In this document: positions 1 to 7,787 of the stretch, one piece after another
Position numbering within the stretch: the stretch's first letter is position 1
Layout of the letters: each line of letters begins with the position of its first letter
NCBI RefSeq assembly: GCF_937906905.1
Contig: NZ_CALERY010000002.1
Span: forward strand, 1 to 64,000
Source: an uncultured Helicobacter sp.
Lineage (GTDB): Bacteria; Campylobacterota; Campylobacteria; Campylobacterales; Helicobacteraceae
Reading direction: 5' to 3'
DNA length: 64,000 bases
Position numbers and translations under genes: made by a program
The notes under the pieces: model-generated
What the model was told of the DNA's origin: nothing
Databases searched by the model: none
What the model saw: only the letters and a program-made list of their open reading frames with translations

Positions 1-795
1 TTCATCGCTTCCCTGCTAGATTCTATACAAGAGCTAGAATCTAAGCTAGATTTTTCACTATTATTACAAAGCGAAGTCCCCGCCCAATCATTGCAAGAAT
101 CTTCCTCGTCATTGCGAGAGAGCGAAGCGACCAAAGCTTTCCACAATCAACAAACAGATTCTAGTATGGATTGCCACGATTTTGCTACGCAAAATCTCGC
201 AATGACAGGACTAGATTTAAAAGCCCTTTTAGATTCTCTCCCCACCCCACCACCACAAGGCTGGGAAAGGGTAAGGCTAGGGCAAGTTTCGCAAGTGATA
301 GCAGGGCAATCTCCACAATCGCAGTTTTACAATGATAGACAAGAGGGGCTTTTATTTTTTCAAGGGAAAAAGGATTTTGGCGAAAAATATTTACAAAATT
401 CTAATGTTTGGACTTCTCAAATCACAAAAGAAAGCGTGAAAAATGATATTTTAATGAGTGTGCGAGCACCTGTGGGCGATGTCAATCTAAACCCTTATGA
501 AAAAATTTGTATAGGCAGGGGGCTTGCGACTATTAGGGCGGAAAATTATGCTTTTTTATTTTATTGTATTTTGCATAATAAAAATTTATTTGTAGGGAAG
601 CAAGGAATGGCATTTGAAAGTATCAATGTAGATGAAATTAAAAATACAAAAATCCCACTCCCGCCCCTTGAAGCACAGGAAAAAATCATATCTGCCATTG
701 AAAGGATAGAATCCAAAATGCACCTTTTAGATTCTAGCTTGCCGAGCTTAGATTCTAAAAAAGGCGAAATCTTGCAGCACTTTTTGCAAGCATAG
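1..795 (+). CDS. Restriction-modification specificity (S) subunit, 3' part
   Basis: The frame is open from the first base, so the start lies outside the window. The visible part holds the end of a coiled coil (LLDSIQELESK), a linker, then a target-recognition domain beginning PPPQGWERVRLGQV and containing an APVGDV motif. It ends in the second coiled coil (PLPPLEAQEKIISAIERIE), typical of type I HsdS or type IIG specificity modules. Such proteins recognise the DNA target and direct the partner methylase and nuclease. The linker holds a 33-residue insertion encoded by a 99-bp palindromic element. No hsdM or hsdR is visible. Whether it is a free S subunit or the end of a type IIG fusion cannot be decided here. 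Confidence 0.82.
   Translation, partial: FIASLLDSIQELESKLDFSLLLQSEVPAQSLQESSSSLRESEATKAFHNQQTDSSMDCHDFATQNLAMTGLDLKALLDSLPTPPPQGWERVRLGQVSQVIAGQSPQSQFYNDRQEGLLFFQGKKDFGEKYLQNSNVWTSQITKESVKNDILMSVRAPVGDVNLNPYEKICIGRGLATIRAENYAFLFYCILHNKNLFVGKQGMAFESINVDEIKNTKIPLPPLEAQEKIISAIERIESKMHLLDSSLPSLDSKKGEILQHFLQA
108..206. repeat. 99-bp palindromic element inserted in frame in the S-subunit gene
   Basis: The ends are perfect 12-bp inverted repeats: GTCATTGCGAGA at 108-119 and TCTCGCAATGAC at 195-206. The inside has further self-complementary pieces (GAAGCGACC; ATTTTGCTACGCAAAAT). The element is 99 bp, exactly 33 codons without a stop, so it lengthens the inter-domain linker without breaking the frame. 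The terminal CATTGCGAG and internal GCGAAGCGA/GGATTGCCAC words resemble the palindromic elements found in genes of Rickettsia and intergenically in many bacteria; that comparison is from memory. I found no second intact copy in this window. Confidence 0.7.
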
Positions 796-990
796 CGCTC
801 AACCTAGAAGCTACTTTATAAACTACCGCAGACTATTGACATTTATGCGAGCGTTTCTAGTGCTTGTTTCAACCTTTGTTGTCCTTTTGATTAAAATCGG
901 TGTAGTTATAGTAAATTGGGCTTTGGTGGATTCTAGCGAGGCAAAAGATCGGGCAAAACCAACCAAAATCTAAGCGTAAATCAAAAATAC

Positions 991-1632
991 CTAATGGCTT
1001 ATCCCAAGGGCTGTGTGGTAAATCTTCTTGCGCACATGATCAAGCAGGCTTGGGGCATCGTCCTCTTTTGCCCGATACATCGCTCGCGCAGCGGCAGCGT
1101 CATTGGTCATGAAAAGCACCTGCTGCTGACGCAATCGCGCAAGCTCGTTTTTCTTAAGCTTGTCGGCTTTGGTGTAGATTGGTAGCAGGACTTGATCCCC
1201 GCGGAGAATCCCCTGAATCTGGCGCGCTAGATTCTCATCGATTGGCAAATCTGGGTGGCGCGCGTCGATCAAATGGATAAAAAGCTTGATACTGCTTCGC
1301 TGGCGTAAGAACTCCCAGAGATGATACTGCCAGAGCTCCTGCTGGGCTTTAGACACTTTCGCATAGCCAATCCCGGGCAAATCAATAAGCGTGAGCGGGA
1401 TTTGGAGATTTTGCTGTGTATCATTCCAAATCGCAGTAAAAAAGTTTATGAGCTGTGTTTTCCCAGGTGTGGAGGAGCTTTTAGCAAGGTTAGATTCTAG
1501 CAAGGCATTGATAAAAGAGCTTTTGCCTACATTGCTTCGCCCAAGCATGGCAATCTCGCTAGTATGCGGTGGGGGGCACTGGGAGAGCTTGGCAGCAGAG
1601 GTGAGAAAACGCGGCGAGATAATTGTGATCAT
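991..1632 (-). CDS. engB: Ribosome biogenesis GTP-binding protein EngB/YsxC
   Basis: TrmE-Era-EngA-EngB-Septin family GTPase that acts in assembly of the large ribosomal subunit. The P-loop GRSNVGKS is at residues 31-38, G3 DLPG at 84-87, and the G4 motif TKAD near 155. The length (213 aa) is normal for the family. It is last in a minus-strand run hisB-kdsC-lptC-lptA-engB and starts 5 bp after lptA ends, so it is probably cotranscribed with the LPS-export genes. The Shine-Dalgarno is weak (AGGC), which may mean coupling to lptA translation. Confidence 0.96.
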   Translation of the reverse strand: MITIISPRFLTSAAKLSQCPPPHTSEIAMLGRSNVGKSSFINALLESNLAKSSSTPGKTQLINFFTAIWNDTQQNLQIPLTLIDLPGIGYAKVSKAQQELWQYHLWEFLRQRSSIKLFIHLIDARHPDLPIDENLARQIQGILRGDQVLLPIYTKADKLKKNELARLRQQQVLFMTNDAAAARAMYRAKEDDAPSLLDHVRKKIYHTALGISH

Positions 1633-1637
1633 GCAGC

Positions 1638-2195
1638 CTATTTGCTCTCTTTATTACCCTGTTTATTGTCTTGCTTGCTCTCTTGCATATCGTTTAGGTC
1701 GATTATCACGCGCACTGGGGCTTTATGACCACTTTCGACATTTACTACACCGCTTTCGTTATTGAGCACGATTTTCTCGCCTTTTAGGAAGTTTGGCTTG
1801 CCAATCTCCTGCACTTGGGCTTTACCGATGAGCTGGTATTCTTTCTCTTGGACAAGATAGATAAGCGTGTCGCTTTTGCCCTTAAGCCTCCTGCCATCTT
1901 GAGTGGTAAGCGCGAAATCCACATTCCCCACTGCTTCAAGTTTGATAGGCTTGCGCTCACTGCTGACAAATACGCTCACTTTATCGGCGTTTAGCTTGTC
2001 ATCGCCCTTTAGCATTTTGACATTGCCAGTGGCGATTGTTACGCCCTTTTTCTCATCGGCATGGAGTTTTTGCGCATCGATTTGCAACTCTTCTGCCCAA
2101 ACCATATTTACAAGCATGAATCCCAAGACACAGATGAATGCCAAAGTGCGAGAGAAGTTTGCTAGCTGTGCCTTTTTTCTCATGTGTTTTTGCAT
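1638..2195 (-). CDS. lptA: LPS transport periplasmic protein LptA
   Basis: LptA/OstA-like periplasmic bridge that carries lipopolysaccharide from the inner-membrane LptBFGC complex to LptD. The ATG at 2195 is chosen because AAAGGA lies 7 bases upstream and a signal peptide follows directly (basic MQKHMRKK, hydrophobic LAFICVLGFMLV, then WAEE). A longer reading to 2342 would bury that signal peptide. The mature part has the OstA pattern: LQIDAQKLHADEKKGVTIATG, then GNVKMLKGDDKLNADKV. The C-terminus is polar (Q/D/N/K-rich). It follows lptC directly, the usual order. The product is 185 aa. Confidence 0.9.
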   Translation of the reverse strand: MQKHMRKKAQLANFSRTLAFICVLGFMLVNMVWAEELQIDAQKLHADEKKGVTIATGNVKMLKGDDKLNADKVSVFVSSERKPIKLEAVGNVDFALTTQDGRRLKGKSDTLIYLVQEKEYQLIGKAQVQEIGKPNFLKGEKIVLNNESGVVNVESGHKAPVRVIIDLNDMQESKQDNKQGNKESK

Positions 2196-2212
2196 AGCGT
2201 TGTCCTTTGTTT

Positions 2213-2917
2213 CTAGTGTTTTTGACGCTTGCGCTCTTCTAGCTGGATTTTGGCTGTGATGTTTTGCGCATCGCTTGTCTGCTGGGCTTGGCGGTAAATG
2301 AGATTCTCTCCCTCCATATTGCCCATGACAGAGCTCGCCCAAAATCTCCCCACCCCTGTGAAAACACCATTTATCGCGTCATAATGCCCTTGCTTAGTGT
2401 AAAACACTTCACCGCTATTTTTGGCATAGACGCCGCCTTTGTTGAAATGATATATGTCATCTTGGCGCACGATTTCTTGCCCATAGATATACTCGATGAT
2501 ACGGGGGCTTGGATTCTTAGAGTTTTTGGGCTTCTCTTGAGGTGTGATCCTTTGCAAAATCGTCTCATAGCTTTTTTCATATTCACTAAAACGCAGTGCC
2601 TTTTTCCCTTGAATGTGAAAAACCACCTCATCATCACTAGCCTGATAGATACTAAAGTCATAGAGCTCAGCTAGTGGCATTTGAGCTTGTTTGAGCAAAA
2701 TCGCGCGCGTATCTGTGGCAAAAATCACGATAGCACAAACTATCCCAAGCAGTGTCGCTACAAAAAACCAATGCACGCTATATGCCATATTCATATACAA
2801 TCGCGCAGAGACAAAAATACGCGCAAATGGGCGCAAAATTGATTTAACAAGCGTGCGTGCAGATGATGGCAAAACAGGAGAGAGAAGCTGGTGTAGGCGA
2901 TTATAGAATCTACTCAT
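2213..2917 (-). CDS. lptC: LPS export protein LptC
   Basis: Bitopic inner-membrane member of the LptBFGC complex that passes LPS to LptA. One membrane segment is at residues 50-67 (HWFFVATLLGIVCAIVIF), followed by a periplasmic beta-jellyroll-like domain (GVYAKNSGEVFYTKQGHYD). At 234 aa it is longer than typical LptC (about 190). An internal start at residue 44 would give the usual size, but neither start has a good ribosome binding site. The chosen start overlaps the end of kdsC by 8 bases, suggesting coupling. Position between kdsC and lptA supports the call. Confidence 0.85.
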   Translation of the reverse strand: MSRFYNRLHQLLSPVLPSSARTLVKSILRPFARIFVSARLYMNMAYSVHWFFVATLLGIVCAIVIFATDTRAILLKQAQMPLAELYDFSIYQASDDEVVFHIQGKKALRFSEYEKSYETILQRITPQEKPKNSKNPSPRIIEYIYGQEIVRQDDIYHFNKGGVYAKNSGEVFYTKQGHYDAINGVFTGVGRFWASSVMGNMEGENLIYRQAQQTSDAQNITAKIQLEERKRQKH

Positions 2918-3521
2918 AGAGCGCTAAAAATTCCCGATACTCTTCTTCATTTCGCTGCAAGATATATTCAATCATCTCGCGCACTACACCTTCTCCGCCG
3001 CTTTTGCTAAGCTGGATATGGGCTTTTGACTTAAGATAAGCGCAAGCGTTTGCCGGAGTGAAACACAGCCCGCACTCTCTAAACATACCCAGATCATTAA
3101 GATCATCGCCGATACACGCCACCTCGTCCTTAGATAGCCCAAGCCCTGCAATGATATTTCGCGCGATATTTGATTTATCCCCCACGCCCATAAACACACG
3201 GGTGATCCCAAGCTCTCTAGCACGCGCGGCAAGAATCCTAGACTCGCGCCCAGAGATGATTGCCACTTCGCGCCCAAGCTTGCGCCACGCTACGATTCCT
3301 AGCCCGTCATGGACATGGAAGCTTTTGCACTCTTGGACAAGCATAGATTCTGCCAAATTAGATTCTGGGCTAGGATTAGCACGACTCTTATCGCTAAAAT
3401 TTATATCTGTCATACCAGAATCTACGCACACATTGGGGCTTATGGGCGCGCTTGATTCTAGTAGGTGAAGCTTGCCATCTGTAAGCGTCCCATCGACATC
3501 AAGAAGCAAGAGCTTTATCAT
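2910..3521 (-). CDS. kdsC: 3-deoxy-D-manno-octulosonate 8-phosphate phosphatase KdsC
   Basis: HAD-family phosphatase that releases KDO from KDO-8-phosphate for the LPS inner core. HAD motif I is DVDGT at 8-12 (nucleophile Asp8), motif II is the Ser in IISGRES, and motif III/IV is ACIGDDLNDL. The protein is 203 aa where the family is usually 165-185. The excess is a Ser/Asn/Glu-rich stretch (about residues 22-66) between motif I and the conserved HVHDGLG. That stretch is encoded by DNA dense in the AGATTCT motif. It overlaps hisB by 4 bases (ATGA). Confidence 0.93.
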   Translation of the reverse strand: MIKLLLLDVDGTLTDGKLHLLESSAPISPNVCVDSGMTDINFSDKSRANPSPESNLAESMLVQECKSFHVHDGLGIVAWRKLGREVAIISGRESRILAARARELGITRVFMGVGDKSNIARNIIAGLGLSKDEVACIGDDLNDLGMFRECGLCFTPANACAYLKSKAHIQLSKSGGEGVVREMIEYILQRNEEEYREFLALYE

Positions 3522-4102
3522 AAGCAGCCTTTCGTGCTAGGGACTGCCACCCGCTCATTTGGCGCGAGTGCTCGGCGCAAAGCCAAGGCAAATGCCTTAA
3601 ACGCAGCCTCTGTGATGTGGTGGAGATTTTTCCCGCGCTTCAAAACCACATGCGCGCTGATATTGGCATTAAAACATACAGCACGGAACCACTCCTCTAC
3701 CAGCTCCACATCAAATTCTCCCACTTTCCCCACATAGCTCTCCCCCATGTCAAACACCAAAAACGCGCGATTGCTAATATCAAGCGCACATTCTACGCAT
3801 GCTTCGTCCATGACTACCACTCCATGCCCGAAGCGCTCGATTTTCTCTACTGGGTAAATACTCTGCTTCAAAAGTGTCCCCAGCACAATCCCGCAGTCCT
3901 CCACACTATGATGAAAATCCACCGCCAAATCACCCTTGCACGACAGCGCCACATCAAAAAGCGCATGCTTACTAAACGACTCTAGCATGTGGGTAAAAAA
4001 TCCAATCCCCGTGTCAATCTCATGCTTTCCGCTGCCATAGATTTCAAGGCTTGCGGAGATGCTTGTTTCTTTGGTTTCCCTTGTGAGCTGCTTAGCACTC
4101 AT
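3518..4102 (-). CDS. hisB: Imidazoleglycerol-phosphate dehydratase HisB
   Basis: Catalyses dehydration of imidazole glycerol phosphate to imidazole acetol phosphate in histidine synthesis. The metal-binding histidine motifs are FHHSVEDCG (near residue 64) and LHHITEAAFKAFA. It is a monofunctional 194-aa protein with no fused histidinol phosphatase. AAGGAG lies just before the ATG. It is first in the minus-strand run; no other his gene is adjacent, so its grouping with kdsC and lpt genes is an operon arrangement, not a pathway cluster. Confidence 0.96.
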   Translation of the reverse strand: MSAKQLTRETKETSISASLEIYGSGKHEIDTGIGFFTHMLESFSKHALFDVALSCKGDLAVDFHHSVEDCGIVLGTLLKQSIYPVEKIERFGHGVVVMDEACVECALDISNRAFLVFDMGESYVGKVGEFDVELVEEWFRAVCFNANISAHVVLKRGKNLHHITEAAFKAFALALRRALAPNERVAVPSTKGCL

Positions 4103-4161
4103 ATTTACTCCTTTATGTGGATCCTGCTCAAATCCTAGAATCTTTCTAAACTTTTCAGCTA

Positions 4162-4167
4162 ACTATA
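4162..4167 (-). promoter_or_regulatory. Possible -10 box (TATAGT) for hisB-kdsC-lpt-engB
   Basis: TATAGT on the minus strand, about 60 bp upstream of hisB. It is the only -10-like hexamer seen in this gap facing hisB. There is no clear -35 box, as usual for Helicobacter sigma-70 promoters. Confidence 0.35.
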
Positions 4168-4207
4168 CCAAAATCCTAGAATCCAGAATCTAGCACAATG
4201 TGTTTCC

Positions 4208-4231
4208 TAGAATCTAGCTTGCTAGATTCTA
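4208..4231. repeat. Perfect 11-bp inverted repeat built from two AGATTCT-family motifs
   Basis: TAGAATCTAGC and GCTAGATTCTA separated by TT form a 24-bp hairpin or palindrome between cetA and hisB. Two further AGAATCT copies lie within 80 bp upstream. There is no T-run on either side, so it is a weak candidate for a classical terminator, although it lies where one for cetA would be expected. Confidence 0.6.
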
Positions 4232-4349
4232 ATTGATGAGAAGTTGCTACCCTATGAGATAAAACAAGATCGCACACTTAGTCATGCGCAAGCCAAACTC
4301 CATCGAAGCGACCAATAGCTTATCGCAAAAGCCAATATTCCTAAGAGTT

Positions 4350-5738
4350 TTACACTTGTGGCTTTTCTAGCAAACGAAGCAGCGTATTCGACTGCTCTTC
4401 CAGTGCTTTGACATTTTCGATAATGGCTTTGCTAGATTCTAAGGTGATGGGCTCGCCAATCCTTGCGATAGAGTCTTGGCTATAGTGGAGGATTTCTCGT
4501 GCAAGCTCTTCGCAACGCTCTTTAGGGCAGGATTTATAGAGTCTGTCTGCCACACTTTCATCGTCGATGAGGCGTGAGATTGGCTGGGCGGATTCTAGGC
4601 TCATGTGGGCTTGGGTATTGAGCGAGTCATAGACTTCGGTTTTGAAAGAAATATGATCAAGCTTTGCCACAGAGAGGATAAGCCCTTCAGAAAGCTGGGA
4701 GAAAATCGCATCAAGCGAGGAGCTATTTTCATCAACTTTGCTAAACACTTCATTAAACGCATTTATCTTTGCTTCCGAGTCTTGTGCGATTTGAGCGACT
4801 TGCTCGCTACCACTTTGGATAGTTTCCATTTCTTGCTGCATAGTTTGGATAGAAACAGAGATTTGGTTGGTGGCTTGCTGGGTTTTTTCAGCAAGCTTTC
4901 TTACCTCATCTGCTACGACTGCAAAGCCTCTGCCGTGCTCTCCTGCCCTGGCTGCTTCAATGGCGGCATTAAGCGCTAGGAGATTGGTCTGATCAGCGAT
5001 ATCAGAGATAATCCCCACAACATTACCGATATCTTTTGATTTCTCCGCGAAGCTTTCGACCGAGTCGTTGTTTGCTGCGATTAGCTCAAGGAGATTATTG
5101 ATTGATTGTGTTAGGACAACAATATTTGCCTTGCTTGCCTCAGATGAATCACTAATATCGCGGATATTAGAATCCACTTTTTTCATATAAGAGATATCCC
5201 GATTAAGCCCATTGGCGATTTCGCTTAAATCTCTTGTTTGATGAGAGAGATTGAGATTCATAAGATTCTTGCTTAGGGCATTTTTCACACTTTCTTTGGC
5301 GTTTTGCTCAATTTGCGTAAGAGCGTGATTGATACCATCGATATTTTGGGCAAATGTCCCATCAAGTCCGCCACTTAGGGCATGGCGGTAGTATTCTCCC
5401 TTTTGGGAGCAAGAAATAGCAGTCTGCACCTCGCGCAAAAATGCCTCGAGATGGTCGATAAGGTTGTTTAGATTCTCACAGATTTGAGCGACTTGGGAGC
5501 CACCTTTGATATGCACAATCCTGCCCTCAAACTTGCCATTGGCGTATTCATGGCTTACACGCGCTAGGGAGTTTAGCAAATACGCATCGCCTCTTCCCAT
5601 TAGCAAGCTAATGCCAAGCATGATGACAACAAGCCCAAGCCCAGCGACTCCAGCCCACACAGAATCTAACGCGATTGCGATACTAGCTGCGATAAATCCC
5701 AGCACAATACATGCAATTTGCAGTAGTCTTGTATTCAT
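4350..5738 (-). CDS. cetA: Methyl-accepting chemotaxis protein, CetA-like
   Basis: Signal-transducing partner of a bipartite energy-taxis receptor. Two N-terminal membrane segments (about residues 5-23 and 27-47) are separated by only a few residues, so there is no periplasmic sensor domain. A HAMP-like helical region follows, then the conserved MCP hairpin ([20 protein letters not shown]) that contacts CheA/CheW. At 462 aa it matches Campylobacter CetA. It overlaps the PAS-domain gene upstream by 4 bases, the arrangement known for cetB-cetA. GGGGAG precedes the ATG. The symbol is by similarity and context. Confidence 0.85.
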   Translation of the reverse strand: MNTRLLQIACIVLGFIAASIAIALDSVWAGVAGLGLVVIMLGISLLMGRGDAYLLNSLARVSHEYANGKFEGRIVHIKGGSQVAQICENLNNLIDHLEAFLREVQTAISCSQKGEYYRHALSGGLDGTFAQNIDGINHALTQIEQNAKESVKNALSKNLMNLNLSHQTRDLSEIANGLNRDISYMKKVDSNIRDISDSSEASKANIVVLTQSINNLLELIAANNDSVESFAEKSKDIGNVVGIISDIADQTNLLALNAAIEAARAGEHGRGFAVVADEVRKLAEKTQQATNQISVSIQTMQQEMETIQSGSEQVAQIAQDSEAKINAFNEVFSKVDENSSSLDAIFSQLSEGLILSVAKLDHISFKTEVYDSLNTQAHMSLESAQPISRLIDDESVADRLYKSCPKERCEELAREILHYSQDSIARIGEPITLESSKAIIENVKALEEQSNTLLRLLEKPQV

Positions 5739-6241
5739 ACATCTCCCCTTTGTAGTGCAAATATCAATTCATTATATCCTTTTCCTGCTTGCTGGCAAAC
5801 TTGGGCTAGGATCTTGGTGCTAGCTTCTATGCCTCCGCTTTTCTCTGCTTGGAGCATTTGATCATAGAGTGGAGCGATTTTCTCGAGAGCCTTTGGATTT
5901 GGCTTGCGACGGACAGAATAGTAGCCCACAATGTTACTATTGATGTCAATCGATGGTGTTACATTGGCAAAGACCCAATAGTGCTCATTATTTTTCGTGC
6001 GGTTTTTCACAAACGCAAAGACTTCTTTGCCCTCTTTGATATGCTCCCAAAGCAGTTTGAACACGGCTTTTGGCATGTCTTTATGACGGACGATATTGTG
6101 CGGTTTGCCCAGCACTTCACCCTCGCTAAATCCGCTATATGTATAGAAATCATGGTTGCAGTAGGTAATAAGGCTTTTGAGATTGGTTTTGGAAGTGATA
6201 AGCGTGTCTGCGTGCAGCTCCATTCCTAAATCAGCAGTCAT
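5735..6241 (-). CDS. cetB: PAS-domain energy-taxis sensor, CetB-like
   Basis: A 168-aa soluble protein made mostly of one PAS domain ([33 protein letters not shown]). In the Campylobacter homologue this binds FAD and reports redox state to membrane-bound CetA. The ATG at 6241 is preferred over the longer frame to 6325 because AAGGAG sits 6-7 bases before it and the homologous region starts nearby. The stop overlaps the start of the CetA-like gene (ATGA), so the two are translationally coupled. Confidence 0.84.
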   Translation of the reverse strand: MTADLGMELHADTLITSKTNLKSLITYCNHDFYTYSGFSEGEVLGKPHNIVRHKDMPKAVFKLLWEHIKEGKEVFAFVKNRTKNNEHYWVFANVTPSIDINSNIVGYYSVRRKPNPKALEKIAPLYDQMLQAEKSGGIEASTKILAQVCQQAGKGYNELIFALQRGDV

Positions 6242-6314
6242 ACGAACTCCTTGGTAAATATAAAAACTTGAAACACAATAATCCAAAATAAGGTGAAAAG
6301 TTTTTTGACGCGGG

Positions 6315-6320
6315 ATTATA
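6315..6320 (-). promoter_or_regulatory. -10 box (TATAAT) for cetB-cetA
   Basis: Perfect TATAAT on the minus strand, followed by CCCGCG, about 75 bp upstream of the chosen cetB start. The upstream side is AT-rich. Confidence 0.55.
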
Positions 6321-6353
6321 GCCAAATATATACCAACTTACGCTCTTAGGCTT

Positions 6354-7145
6354 TTAATTAAATGCACTTAATTGGGGATACCACACCTTATCTAGGTAGA
6401 GCCCCTGCGCGCTGACAGGGATACTATAGGATCGTGATTTGGCTTGAAGCTGGGAGGAAAAATCCGCCAAGCTAATCACCCCGCGCGAAACTGCCAGAGC
6501 TGCGCCTAGTAGCAGTCGCACTTGTGAGCGTAAAAACGCATTTCCACTAAGACGCACAATATAGTAGGGCTTAGCATAAACACTAGGCTGCGCTGGATAG
6601 TGGCGTATCAGCAGGTGAGCGGAATCTATGGTGCGGATTGTGGATTTGGGGTTTGAGCCACTTTTACAAAAAAGCGCAAAATCATGCTCCCCAATACAAA
6701 GACGGAGACATTCTCGCAGCAATGTGGTATCACCTATAAGCTCTTTGGAGACAAAAGATGCGTGAAAAGGCAATGGAGTATGTGGGGTGAAAATATACAT
6801 ATAGCGTCTGGCAGTCGCACTAAAACGCGGGTGGAAACTAGAATCCACCTCCCATACTGCGCGTAAAAATATATCGGCAGAGAGTTTAGGAGAGAGCAAG
6901 GAGTATAGGCGAGCGCTATCCCAGTGAGCAGCCTGCTCATCTACTAAGCAGATTCTCACCACCATGCCAAGCGCATGCACCCCCTTATCTGTCCGCCCAG
7001 CACCGATGATAGGAGAATCTATCCCAAGCCTTGCCAATGCCTGACCTAGGCACTCGCTCACACTTGCAATACCATCAGTGCGCTGTGGGGCAAACCCGCT
7101 AAATCTCGCGCCATTATACGCAATCTTTAGCGCGAAGTGTTTCAT
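6354..7145 (-). CDS. truA: tRNA pseudouridine(38-40) synthase TruA
   Basis: Converts uridines 38-40 of the anticodon arm to pseudouridine. The catalytic Asp53 lies in the signature AGRTDKGVHA. The N-terminus (ALKIAYNGARFSGFAPQ) and C-terminal FLRSQVRLLLGA are typical. At 263 aa it has family length. It starts 5 bp after the beta-barrel gene ends on the same strand, so the two may share a transcript. Confidence 0.96.
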   Translation of the reverse strand: MKHFALKIAYNGARFSGFAPQRTDGIASVSECLGQALARLGIDSPIIGAGRTDKGVHALGMVVRICLVDEQAAHWDSARLYSLLSPKLSADIFLRAVWEVDSSFHPRFSATARRYMYIFTPHTPLPFHASFVSKELIGDTTLLRECLRLCIGEHDFALFCKSGSNPKSTIRTIDSAHLLIRHYPAQPSVYAKPYYIVRLSGNAFLRSQVRLLLGAALAVSRGVISLADFSSQLQAKSRSYSIPVSAQGLYLDKVWYPQLSAFN

Positions 7146-7150
7146 AAGTT

Positions 7151-7642
7151 TTAGAAGATAAGTCCTAAGGTCAAGGCAATTTGGTGCTGTGATTGGCGGA
7201 CATCTGTGCCAAGGATTTTGGGCTGCTGCCAGCTCGCATCAAGCCCCACGCTAAAGGGAAGGATAGGAATATCAAAGTAAATCCCATAATTTAGCGCGGT
7301 GGTATCAGCATAGCCAGCATTGCTAAAGCCCGAGTAGCTAGCCCCGATATATGGCGTGAAGCGAAAGATTCTATACCCGATAAGCCCGCCAGCTTGCACA
7401 TTAGACCAGCCTTTATTATCGCCCTTGCCAAACATATAGTTATATTTAACCATTGGAGCAATCGTAAGCCCATCGCCAAAGAGCCACGCCCTAGCATAGC
7501 CCCCAAGCGCGCTTGTATTGCTTGGTGTAGCCACACCATAGCTAATACCCGCTTCTGGGTTGATTTTAAAATTCCCAATGCCAATGGCGAAACTTGAACT
7601 AACCATCGAGCAAAGCAATGCAAGTGCTGCTAACTTTTTCAT
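7151..7642 (-). CDS. Small outer-membrane beta-barrel protein, unknown function
   Basis: A 163-aa secreted protein. It has a signal peptide (MKKLAALALLCSMVSSSFA) followed by alternating aromatic/polar strands (YARAWLFGDGLTIAPMVKYNYMFG; ALNYGIYFDIPILPFSVGLDASW) and ends in a C-terminal aromatic (LTLGLIF), the usual outer-membrane barrel assembly signal. The ATG at 7642 has GGAG 5 bases upstream; a GTG one codon earlier is too close to it. The size suggests a six- or eight-stranded barrel. I do not recognise a named family. Confidence 0.75.
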   Translation of the reverse strand: MKKLAALALLCSMVSSSFAIGIGNFKINPEAGISYGVATPSNTSALGGYARAWLFGDGLTIAPMVKYNYMFGKGDNKGWSNVQAGGLIGYRIFRFTPYIGASYSGFSNAGYADTTALNYGIYFDIPILPFSVGLDASWQQPKILGTDVRQSQHQIALTLGLIF

Positions 7643-7680
7643 CACATCTCCTTAAGTAATGTAGTAAAAACAAAGCCAAA

Positions 7681-7686
7681 ACTATA
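7681..7686 (-). promoter_or_regulatory. Possible -10 box (TATAGT) for the beta-barrel gene and truA
   Basis: TATAGT on the minus strand, about 40 bp upstream of the barrel-protein start. Confidence 0.4.
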
Positions 7687-7787
7687 ACACAAAATCCTAA
7701 TGTTTGATAAACTCGCCACTCTATGACTCTGCGAGCACATTCCAAAGCCTACATAACAGCAGGCTTATATAGATATGGCTAGATTCC

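Noticed and set aside
1391..1765. Plus-strand 124-codon frame
   Set aside because: It is antisense to engB and lptA, whose protein motifs are clear.
4280..4340. Possible degenerate second copy of the 99-bp palindromic element (CATGCGCAAGCC and CGAAGCGACCAA words)
   Set aside because: Only short words match and no terminal inverted repeats can be drawn; similarity is within chance.
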